A stretch of 5,035 nt of DNA from Acidobacteriota bacterium (GTDB lineage Bacteria; Acidobacteriota; Blastocatellia; Pyrinomonadales; Pyrinomonadaceae), in assembly GCA_003222835.1 (NCBI GenBank), contig QHXE01000540.1, forward strand, positions 1-5,035, in the 5' to 3' direction. Positions 1 to 5,035 of this stretch are shown here, piece after piece; position 1 is the first letter of the stretch; each line of letters starts with the position of its first letter. A program made the position numbers and the translations under genes. The notes below the pieces were generated by a model, which worked only from the letters and a program-made list of their open reading frames with translations, ran no database searches and was not told the DNA's origin.

Positions 1-1
1 A

Positions 2-1585
2 CTATCCTCGTTTCGGCGCATGCCCGAACGCCTTCTCTATTGCTGAGCGCAGGCCCTCCGCACCTAACTCGGTGAGCACGACGCCGTTAATATAGATTGT
101 TGGCGTGCCTTCGACCCCGTACATTTCGCCGTCTTCGATGTCGCGGCGAATTTCGGCGTCGTATTTGTCGGTGTCGAACTCCGCATCGAATCGTTTGCGA
201 TCGAGTCCCACCTGGGTTGCATACTTCTTTAGGGAATCCGGATCGAGAGCGCTCTGGTTTTTGAAGAGGAAGTCAATATATTCCCAGAATTTTCCCTGCG
301 CCTTTGCGGCTTGAGCTGCTCGAGCTGCCTTGAAGGCGTTCGCGTGGAGTTGCGTCAGCGGAAAATTCCGAATCACAAAATGCACGCGATTGCCGTAAGA
401 CTTCAGCACGTCTTCAATCACCGGATACATCGCTCCACAAGCCGAGCACTGAAAGTCGGTGAACTCGATTATTGTTACCGCAGCATTAGCGTCTCCGCGG
501 GAAGCGCCGTTGGCGGCGGTGACGTTCATCACGCGCGGTTCGGGCTCGTTCAGCAGCATTTGGAATTTCGCGCTGGCGCGTAGTCTTTCAGCCAGTGCTC
601 GCTCCAGATTATCCTGCTGCTGTTGCTGCAGGTAATTCGCGATATCCGCTCGCGCGGAAGCCAAGTCACCCGTGATGCGAGCTTTGTTGTCCTCATAGAA
701 CTTCGCGATCTCGGCTTCAGTTGGCGGCTTGGTTTTGTCGGTGATCTCCGCGCGCACGATTTCTTCGGGACCGATTTTTCGACGGTTAGCTTCCGCGACG
801 ATCAGAAGATCGTTGAGGCGACGATCCAGTACCTGCTTCTGGGCCGCATAAATTCGCATCTCCATTTTGTAAACGTATGCCTTCATGCGCTCGTTGATAG
901 CTTCGATCCTGATCGGCGTCCCGTTAACGGCAGCCAGAACCGTTCCGGATGCCAGATTCGGAGTGTTCACGTCGGCGCTTTTCATTACCGTATTAGTCAT
1001 CTTCAGCCGATTCACCAACGCATCGCGCAATTCTTCGCTTCGCTGGCCGCGCAGATAGTTGATCACTTGCGGCCGCACGCTTTCGAAATCGGCGTTGCCA
1101 AGTTGCGCGCGATTAGCATCGTAGACCGCACGGATCTCGGCATCAGAAGGCGGGGCGATTTTGCTGTTGATCTCGCGTTCGAGAAAATCTTCGGTGGTCA
1201 GTCCCCGCTTCTTTGATTCCGCCGCCATCAACATCGAATTGAGGCGCGCAGTCAGGGCCCGCTCGCGCGCTTCCTTGATCGCTTTGTCGCGGTCCTCATA
1301 AAACGCGCGCAGATAAGGATCCGTGTCGTTTTCGATTGCCGTTCGTACTTGTGGCTCGATGTCAGCCGCGCTGATGGTTAGGTCATTGACGATCGCGAGC
1401 GTGGGCGAGACGTTTTCAGCCGGCTGAGTTGGCGCCGGCTGGGCTGCAGCGGTTGGCCTTGGCGTAGAAGGCGTTGGCTTTGGCGTCGCCGAGCGAGAAG
1501 AAGTGCGGCTTCGAGGCGACTGGCCAAAAATGGATACAGCAAAGGTAAGAGTCAGCAGAGATATGATAATTCTTCTTGGCTTCAT
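2..1585 (-). CDS. Secreted DsbA-family thiol oxidoreductase with two SurA-like N-terminal chaperone modules
   Basis: Predicted exported thiol-disulfide oxidoreductase or isomerase acting on proteins in the cell envelope (inferred from domains). Numbered from the ATG at 1585 (527 aa): signal peptide 1-21 (basic MKPRR, hydrophobic core, cleavage near FG/Q), a Pro/Thr/Ser/Ala-rich linker about 23-61, a SurA_N-like helical module about 62-199, a second copy about 215-346, and a DsbA/thioredoxin-4 domain about 352-527. The active site is CSAC at 380-383 inside DFQCSACGAMYP, and GTPT at 493-496 supplies the usual cis-proline. These two cysteines are the only ones in the protein. Neither SurA-like module is followed by a parvulin rotamase domain, so no prolyl isomerase activity is expected. 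An in-frame ATG pair at 1627/1624 would add 14 residues, but the ATG at 1585 gives a normal signal peptide and has the purine stretch AAGAGAA just upstream. The stop (TAG) is intact at the window edge. The DsbA call is firm; the partner oxidase and substrates are unknown. Confidence 0.9.
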   Translation of the reverse strand: MKPRRIIISLLTLTFAVSIFGQSPRSRTSSRSATPKPTPSTPRPTAAAQPAPTQPAENVSPTLAIVNDLTISAADIEPQVRTAIENDTDPYLRAFYEDRDKAIKEARERALTARLNSMLMAAESKKRGLTTEDFLEREINSKIAPPSDAEIRAVYDANRAQLGNADFESVRPQVINYLRGQRSEELRDALVNRLKMTNTVMKSADVNTPNLASGTVLAAVNGTPIRIEAINERMKAYVYKMEMRIYAAQKQVLDRRLNDLLIVAEANRRKIGPEEIVRAEITDKTKPPTEAEIAKFYEDNKARITGDLASARADIANYLQQQQQDNLERALAERLRASAKFQMLLNEPEPRVMNVTAANGASRGDANAAVTIIEFTDFQCSACGAMYPVIEDVLKSYGNRVHFVIRNFPLTQLHANAFKAARAAQAAKAQGKFWEYIDFLFKNQSALDPDSLKKYATQVGLDRKRFDAEFDTDKYDAEIRRDIEDGEMYGVEGTPTIYINGVVLTELGAEGLRSAIEKAFGHAPKRG

Positions 1586-1629
1586 ATTAGTTCTCTTAAG
1601 TCTTATCAGAAAATGGAGGGACATCATCC

Positions 1630-1915
1630 TCAGTCAGTTGCGTCTTCATTGGGTTCCTCTGGCGGTAATTGCCGTCCCGACTTTAGCAGCGCATTCTCCA
1701 CTCGTAAGTTGAGGTTCTCGCGTTGCTGCGCTTCGTTGCGCGCATAGTAATCCACTTTCTCGTCTATACGGCGTACTTCATAAGCGAGACGCTCTATAGC
1801 AGATGCGAACTCTCGAACTTGATGGCGCAATTCTTTGATCTGTTCCACGATTTTCGTCAGTCTGGTGGGTGAGTAGCAGAAGCTGCTTGATGGCAGCATA
1901 GAATTGTTTCCACAT
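1630..1915 (-). CDS. Small coiled-coil protein, interrupted by a +1-base frameshift
   Basis: I do not recognise a named family. The longest single-frame reading starts at an ATG at 1899 (89 aa), but its first ~15 residues (MLPSSSFCYSPTRL) look unnatural. In the neighbouring frame an ATG at 1915, only 4 bases after the stop of the upstream small gene, reads MWKQFYAAIKQLLLLTHQTD and then runs out of frame to a stop at 1778. Removing one base near 1847-1854 joins the two frames into a smooth product of about 94 aa with a seam such as TDENREQIKELR. The rest is one long amphipathic helix (LRHQVREFASAIERLAYEV, then RIDEKVDYYARNEAQQREN) and an acidic Pro-containing tail, with no membrane segment or signal peptide. 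The likely role is a soluble structural or adaptor coiled coil, by inference only. It may be a pseudogene, or intact with a sequencing error. Confidence 0.6.
1847..1854 (-). other. Probable single-base insertion (frameshift site)
   Basis: On the minus strand the stretch GACGAAAATCGTGGAACAG is where the good N-terminal frame (from the ATG at 1915) must pass to the good C-terminal frame. Dropping the T at 1847 gives DENREQIKEL, and dropping one A of the AAAA at 1851-1854 gives DEIVEQIKEL. Both are plausible helical sequence, so the exact base cannot be fixed from this sequence alone. No known programmed +1 signal, such as a stop codon in the shift position, is present. Confidence 0.5.
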
Positions 1916-1919
1916 GGGA

Positions 1920-2099
1920 TCAGGCTGCTTTCAACCGTTCCAATATCTCGCGAGTTTCTGTGTTCAGCCGATTGATCTCGTCCTGGTCGCGCTCCATTTT
2001 CTCGTTAACCTTGTTCATTTCGGCAAACATCTGTTCAATCGCGATTTTATAGTCCTCGCCTCCTTCGGCGGTTAGTTCCGGCGTCAGTGTCTCACTCAT
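1920..2099 (-). CDS. Small acidic coiled-coil protein (59 aa), function unknown
   Basis: I do not recognise a named family. The reading starts at the ATG at 2099 because GGAGGT lies 4 bases upstream, the clearest Shine-Dalgarno in the window. An in-frame ATG at 2162 would add 21 residues with no ribosome site and begin almost at the ligase stop, so I rejected it. The product MSETLTPELTAEGGEDYKIA... has a short flexible N-terminus and then a highly charged helix (NKVNEKMERDQDEINRLNTE) with hydrophobic residues at heptad-like spacing, ending in ERLKAA. There is no signal peptide, membrane segment or cysteine. It ends in TGA 4 bases before the start of the next small coiled-coil gene, which suggests translational coupling and perhaps a shared helical bundle (inference). 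Confidence 0.65.
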   Translation of the reverse strand: MSETLTPELTAEGGEDYKIAIEQMFAEMNKVNEKMERDQDEINRLNTETREILERLKAA

Positions 2100-2103
2100 G
2101 GCT

Positions 2104-2109
2104 ACCTCC
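2104..2109 (-). promoter_or_regulatory. Strong Shine-Dalgarno GGAGGT
   Basis: GGAGGT is followed by AGCC and then the ATG at 2099. It fixes the start of the 59-aa coiled-coil gene. The other genes here have weak sites or start a few bases after the preceding stop, so this one appears to recruit ribosomes independently. Confidence 0.8.
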
Positions 2110-2115
2110 GAGTGG

Positions 2116-2127
2116 AATGTTAACATT
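2116..2127. repeat. Perfect 12-bp palindrome AATGTTAACATT
   Basis: The 12 bases equal their own reverse complement. They lie between the ligase stop (2168-2170) and the Shine-Dalgarno at 2104-2109, in the only gap of appreciable size (68 bases) inside the gene string. The position would suit an operator for the small coiled-coil genes, but I cannot see a recognisable promoter around it, and an AT-rich palindrome of this size can arise by chance. Confidence 0.35.
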
Positions 2128-2167
2128 GACCCGTCCAAACCTAAAATGAATTGAACTATCAAAAAAG

Positions 2168-3850
2168 CTATGTCTGGGAGAGCTTCCGGACCGTCTCAAG
2201 CGTGTCGATCTCATCGACTGTTTTATCAGATCGCAGACGCACAATCCGCGGAAAGCGCAACGCATATCCGCTCTTATGCCGGTTGGATGGCTGGACGCGG
2301 TCGAAAGTTACCTCGATCACGATGCGTGGCTCGACGAGCCGCAAACGGCCGTGAGCAAATTCCCGGACTGTATGGGCGCGAAACCATTCGGTCATTTCGG
2401 CGATTTCGGCGTCCGTCAATCCCGAATAGGCTTTGCCGATGTTGAGCAATTCAGGATCATCTTCGGAGCGACGAACAGCAAAAGTATAGTCAGAGAGCAC
2501 GTGGTGGCGCTTGCCGTGACCGAGTTCGACGGTCGTGACTACGACGTCGAGCGTGGCCAGCGCCCGCTTGAGTTTCAACCATTCACGTCCGCGGCGGCCA
2601 GGTTTGTAGAACGACGAAGGATCTTTGATCATCAAGCCTTCATTGCCTCGGGCGCGCGCGGCGTCGAATTCATCGTCGAGGGCTGAAACGTCGCCGAATC
2701 TCTTGGCTTCTGATAGACGCAATGCGCCCGCGGTTAACCGCCCGCTACCGCCGGCGGTACTGACTATTTGTTCAAGTTTAGCGCGCCGCGACTCGAGCGG
2801 ATCGTTTATTAAAACGCGATCACTCGCATATAAGAGATCCCAGGCGACAAACACAACCGGAGTGCTCGCTAGTAGATCCTCGCTGACAGTTTTACGGCCA
2901 AGACGCTTTTGCAGGTTACTGAACGGTAGGATTTCCTCGCCGCGCGCCGCGATAATCTCGCCGTCGACGATCAAGTCGGTCGGAAGCGCCGCCAGCGGCT
3001 CAAGAAGTTCGGGAAATCGCACTGAGATCTCGTCGAGGGTGCGCGAAAAGATCGCCACGCGCCCCTTCTGCACATGCGCTTGCGCCCGAATACCATCGAA
3101 TTTGTCTTCGACAAAGAATTCATCCGGCATCGTTCGGGCGATGTCCGCGAGATCGGATGCCGGGGTAGCCAACATGAATTTCAGCGGATGAAACAGGCGC
3201 ATCTCGACCTCTCGCAGAGCGCCGGCGCGCGCTCGCACCGCGGCCTCGCCGATATTTCCACGAAGCATGTTGGCCAGTGAAACCTCAGCCAGCGGCTGTT
3301 TGAATGCGCGCGCAATCGCATCTTCAACCAGTCCCTCACGCAGACCGATGCGCAAATCTCCGGAGAGCAGCTTCACCAGGTACTTGGCCTCCAGAGCAGT
3401 AGCTTTTGACAGCGCCCCAGTCAGTAATTCGGTCTTGGCCTTCTTTCCGCGCGTAAGGCTGAGTTGCGCCAACACGTCTTCCGTTTTCGCTAGCGTGAGG
3501 CTCGGTTCGTTCTCAGGCTTCGCTTCAACAAAGAGTTCGAATGCGACATCGCCGGCATCACCCCAACGGGCGTAACGCGCGCCGAGACTTTCTGGACTTG
3601 CACCGGTAGCTGACGTCATCGCTTCGCTCAGAATGCTGCCGCCGACATTCGTCGTGCGCGCATCACTCAAAGCGAATTGCTGACCGGCGAAGTACCGAGC
3701 GGACCGTGCCAAGTCTTCGTCATCCAATTGCCGAAAATAGCCTTCCAGCAGCGCCGCCTTTTCGAGTTTCTTGGTGGTCGCGGCCACGGCTTCGGCTGTT
3801 CTGGCGAAACTTTCGAGTGAATTTGCCGTTAGCGATTCAGAGGATCTCAT
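2168..3850 (-). CDS. ATP-dependent DNA ligase (LigB/archaeal-type, three-domain)
   Basis: Seals nicks in duplex DNA through a lysyl-AMP intermediate, probably in repair beside the essential NAD-dependent LigA (family knowledge). The 560-aa product shows the full layout: an N-terminal DNA-binding domain about 1-215, the adenylation domain about 218-430 and an OB-fold about 435-560. The nucleotidyltransferase motifs are intact: motif I EDKFDG with catalytic Lys250, SR at 269-270, motif III DGEII at 296-300, WDLLY at 337-341, motif IV EGLMIKD at 404-410, motif V WLKLKR at 424-429 and the motif VI region ALRFPRIVRLRSDK at 530-543. There is no LigD-type polymerase or phosphoesterase domain, and the length fits stand-alone bacterial and archaeal ligases. 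The ATG at 3850 lies 3 bases after the stop of the btuF-like gene, so translation is probably coupled. The Lhr helicase, nuclease or PdeM partners often seen with bacterial ATP-ligases are absent from this window. LigB or LigC naming is not resolved. Confidence 0.95.
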   Translation of the reverse strand: MRSSESLTANSLESFARTAEAVAATTKKLEKAALLEGYFRQLDDEDLARSARYFAGQQFALSDARTTNVGGSILSEAMTSATGASPESLGARYARWGDAGDVAFELFVEAKPENEPSLTLAKTEDVLAQLSLTRGKKAKTELLTGALSKATALEAKYLVKLLSGDLRIGLREGLVEDAIARAFKQPLAEVSLANMLRGNIGEAAVRARAGALREVEMRLFHPLKFMLATPASDLADIARTMPDEFFVEDKFDGIRAQAHVQKGRVAIFSRTLDEISVRFPELLEPLAALPTDLIVDGEIIAARGEEILPFSNLQKRLGRKTVSEDLLASTPVVFVAWDLLYASDRVLINDPLESRRAKLEQIVSTAGGSGRLTAGALRLSEAKRFGDVSALDDEFDAARARGNEGLMIKDPSSFYKPGRRGREWLKLKRALATLDVVVTTVELGHGKRHHVLSDYTFAVRRSEDDPELLNIGKAYSGLTDAEIAEMTEWFRAHTVREFAHGRLRLVEPRIVIEVTFDRVQPSNRHKSGYALRFPRIVRLRSDKTVDEIDTLETVRKLSQT

Positions 3851-3853
3851 CGT

Positions 3854-4687
3854 TCAAGACTTCATTAGATGCGCGGGGACCCTCACAGCTTGCGACGAGT
3901 CGGCTTGACCGAAGATTTCCGGATGGAGAATGTTCGCGAGAATCTCGGCGCCCTCAACGACACGCGGGCCGGGTCGACTAAAGTAAGCCGTTGCATCAGT
4001 GGCCCAAACCTCACCATTTCGGACGGCCGGCAGATCATTCCAGCCTTCGGGCAGGCGCGCACTTGGCAATTGCCGCAAGATATCTTCTTTGTAGTAGCCG
4101 CAGGGAATCAGCACAATTACCTCCGGCGAGTAAGCCACAATCTCTTCCGCATTTGTAGTCACGCTGCGTTGCCCTGATTTGCCGAATGCGTGATCGCCAC
4201 CGGCAATTGCAACTTGCTCGGGCACCCAGTGACCGGGCGCAAAAGGAGGGTCCAACCATTCCAGCATCAAAGTTCGCGGGCGACGCTCGATGGCCGCCGT
4301 CTTTGTTCTGATCCGATCGAGCCGCGCGCTCAGGCTGCGAATCAGATCGTCGGCATCGCTCTCGCAGCCCGTAAGTTTACCTACCGTACGAATATTGTCG
4401 AAGATATCGGCAATCGTGTTTGGTTCGAGCGAAACTACCGTCACCTCCGCTTCAAACATTCGCGCGGCACGCTGGACAGTTTTGTAGCTGACTGCGCAGA
4501 CCTCGCAGAGTTCCTGCGTCAAAATCAAATCAGGCTTCAATTCGCGGAGTCTTGGTTCATCGAGGCGGTAGATCGAGCCATGGCCATCTAATTGTGCCAA
4601 CTGTGATCGCACTGCGTGATCGATTTCCGCGCTGGTCATCGTTTCGTGAGAGATTTGGCTGGAAGTGAGTCGCGGCTTACCGGCCAC
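3854..4687 (-). CDS. Cobalamin-binding (BtuF-like) ABC substrate-binding protein, N-terminally disrupted
   Basis: The family binds vitamin B12 or related corrinoids as class III (helical-backbone) substrate-binding proteins. The frame open from a GTG at 4687 gives 277 aa: end of the first lobe with LILTQELCEVCAVS at about 55-67, a long linking helix about 88-132, and the second lobe with LEWLDPPFAPGHWVPEQVA at about 142-160, GGDHAFGK at 163-170 and RPGPRVVEGAEIL at 238-250. The CEVCAVS signature and the EWLDPPF/GHWVPE block are what I rely on for the B12-binding subgroup. The GTG is not a credible natural start: it lies inside the conserved CDYPPSVAGKPRL, and the same frame continues upstream without a start to a stop at 4745-4747. 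The missing first strand is encoded in another frame at 4737 (see the adjoining entry). No permease or ATPase gene (btuC, btuD) is next to it. As it stands the protein would lack the first ligand-binding strand and is probably non-functional. Confidence 0.85.
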   Translation of the reverse strand: MAGKPRLTSSQISHETMTSAEIDHAVRSQLAQLDGHGSIYRLDEPRLRELKPDLILTQELCEVCAVSYKTVQRAARMFEAEVTVVSLEPNTIADIFDNIRTVGKLTGCESDADDLIRSLSARLDRIRTKTAAIERRPRTLMLEWLDPPFAPGHWVPEQVAIAGGDHAFGKSGQRSVTTNAEEIVAYSPEVIVLIPCGYYKEDILRQLPSARLPEGWNDLPAVRNGEVWATDATAYFSRPGPRVVEGAEILANILHPEIFGQADSSQAVRVPAHLMKS

Positions 4688-4737
4688 TGACGGCGGATAA
4701 TCGCAGTTGAAGACGGCAGCAACGAAACAATCCGCAT
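4688..4737 (-). pseudogene. Out-of-frame N-terminal fragment of the btuF-like gene
   Basis: From the ATG at 4737 the sequence reads MRIVSLLPSST, which is the standard opening of signal-less BtuF-like proteins (RIVSLLPS.TEI). Immediately afterwards the family continuation (EIVxALGL..xLVGVS) is missing, and the other frame takes up with FNCDYPPSVAGKPRL, the motif normally found near residues 28-36. The two frames overlap at TTCAACTG (4704-4711), readable as S-S-T or as F-N-C. By comparison with the usual spacing about 55 bases appear to be missing, a number not divisible by three. The whole gene would therefore be 3854-4737 plus the missing piece. Confidence 0.75.
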
Positions 4738-5035
4738 CTTCTCGTTAGGCATAGATCACAGATTGCGGAGCGATTTCGTAACTGTCAAGGACGCAGTCTT
4801 TCTTGTTCGCTCTCGCCGTGACATGCGATTGCGAACGGGAGCAGAATCAAGCTTATCAAAAGACTAATGTTCTTGCCGACGAATGAGGAAGAAGCGCGCG
4901 ACGTTCCCAAAACATAGCAGCTCTCTCTCTCAGCAAAAAACCTCGCAAAGGATATTGACAGCCATTAGTCGCCCGGCGTATGAGGATGGTGCTCTCAATC
5001 AGCGCACGTTGAGCCTCAAACCAACCAGGCACAAT
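4738..5035. other. Leader/intergenic stretch without a supported gene
   Basis: About 300 bases upstream of the btuF-like start. The minus strand is open from the window edge to a stop at 4856-4858 (about 59 codons, containing RERAAMFWERRALLPHSS), but I recognise nothing in it and it may be chance or a gene tail. A CT run (4921-4931) is the only simple repeat. TTGACA occurs on the minus strand at 4783-4788 and on the plus strand at 4955-4960. Only the latter has a weak TATGAG partner at 4979-4984, and no plus-strand gene follows within the window. I could not make out the conserved core of a cobalamin riboswitch. Confidence 0.5.
4785..4910 (-). other. Possible small lipoprotein-like reading (weak)
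   Basis: A 41-codon reading from a TTG at 4910 ends in TGA at 4785-4787. It contains a basic-then-hydrophobic stretch, KNISLLISLILLPFAIAC, followed by HGESEQERLRP, which looks like a lipoprotein signal with an AIAC lipobox but almost no mature protein. An ATG at 4915, preceded by GAGAGAGAG, is in a different frame and stops at 4856 after 19 codons, so a one-base shift would be needed to give this reading an ATG. It could be a decayed or truncated lipoprotein gene, a tiny lysis- or entericidin-like lipopeptide, or chance. There is no homology I can name. Confidence 0.2.

Noticed and set aside
614..628. Five-glutamine run (CTG-type repeat on the plus strand) as an unstable repeat
   Set aside because: It is only five codons long and mixed CAG/CAA, inside the helical tail of the second SurA-like module, so it is ordinary protein sequence.
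623..1216. 197-codon open reading on the plus strand
   Set aside because: It lies antisense inside the DsbA-fusion gene, has no family-like motifs, and is explained by the codon pattern of the real gene on the other strand.
1586..1627. Upstream start (ATG ATG at 1627/1624) for the DsbA fusion
   Set aside because: It puts 14 extra residues before a normal signal peptide and sits 2 bases after the preceding stop without a good ribosome site. The ATG at 1585 is better.
2100..2162. Upstream start at 2162 for the 59-aa coiled-coil gene
   Set aside because: The extension covers the Shine-Dalgarno GGAGGT and the palindrome, and has no ribosome site of its own.
2134..2162. TTGATA on the minus strand (2157-2162) as a -35 box for the small genes
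   Set aside because: No acceptable -10 hexamer is found at 16-18 bases; the best candidate (TTTGGA) matches poorly.
2157..2200. T6 run after the ligase stop as a rho-independent terminator
   Set aside because: No stable GC-rich stem precedes the T run on the minus strand, only weak short complementarities.
2625..3191. 188-codon open reading on the plus strand
   Set aside because: It is antisense to the adenylation domain of the ligase, whose motifs are all intact. The Ser/Arg-rich product is typical of a shadow frame.
4955..4984. TTGACA...TATGAG promoter on the plus strand
   Set aside because: The spacing of 18 and a 4/6 match at -10 are only suggestive, and no plus-strand gene starts downstream within the window.
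4738..5035. Cobalamin riboswitch ahead of the btuF-like gene
   Set aside because: This was expected from the function, but I could not find a B12-box-like conserved core or the paired elements by eye on the minus strand.

Overview
The window is a compact bacterial chromosomal segment in which every gene I can support lies on the minus strand, so it is transcribed from high to low coordinates. In that order it carries: a leader of about 300 bases with no convincing gene (4738-5035); a BtuF-type cobalamin-binding protein whose first codons are broken (3854-4737); an intact ATP-dependent DNA ligase (2168-3850); two very small coiled-coil proteins (1920-2099 and 1630-1915, the second frameshifted); and a secreted protein with two SurA-like chaperone modules ahead of a DsbA-type thioredoxin domain (2-1585). 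I see no rRNA, tRNA, CRISPR array, insertion sequence or attachment site.

The organism is probably a free-living, Gram-negative-type bacterium. The exported DsbA fusion with a Pro/Thr/Ser-rich linker and a signal peptide ending in Gly-Gln, the accessory ATP-dependent ligase and the short coiled-coil proteins together remind me of Acidobacteriota (Blastocatellia/Pyrinomonas-like). This is an impression from protein style, not a proof.

The spacing suggests an operon or at least a read-through unit. The btuF-like stop and the ligase start are 3 bases apart. The two coiled-coil genes are 4 bases apart. The first coiled-coil gene has a strong Shine-Dalgarno, and a perfect 12-bp palindrome lies between it and the ligase stop. 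The functions (vitamin B12 binding, nick sealing, envelope thiol chemistry) do not form an obvious pathway.

The most notable observations are two reading-frame lesions found by comparing frames. The btuF-like gene begins with a good family N-terminus (MRIVSLLPSST) at 4737 but jumps to FNCDYPPSV in another frame, as if about 55 bp had been lost between two copies of TTCAACTG. The second coiled-coil gene begins at an ATG at 1915, 4 bases after its neighbour, but is thrown out of frame by one extra base near 1847-1854. Either this is real gene decay or the assembly has errors; reads would decide. I did not find a convincing new defence or mobile system here. The most novel intact protein is the double-SurA-module DsbA fusion.
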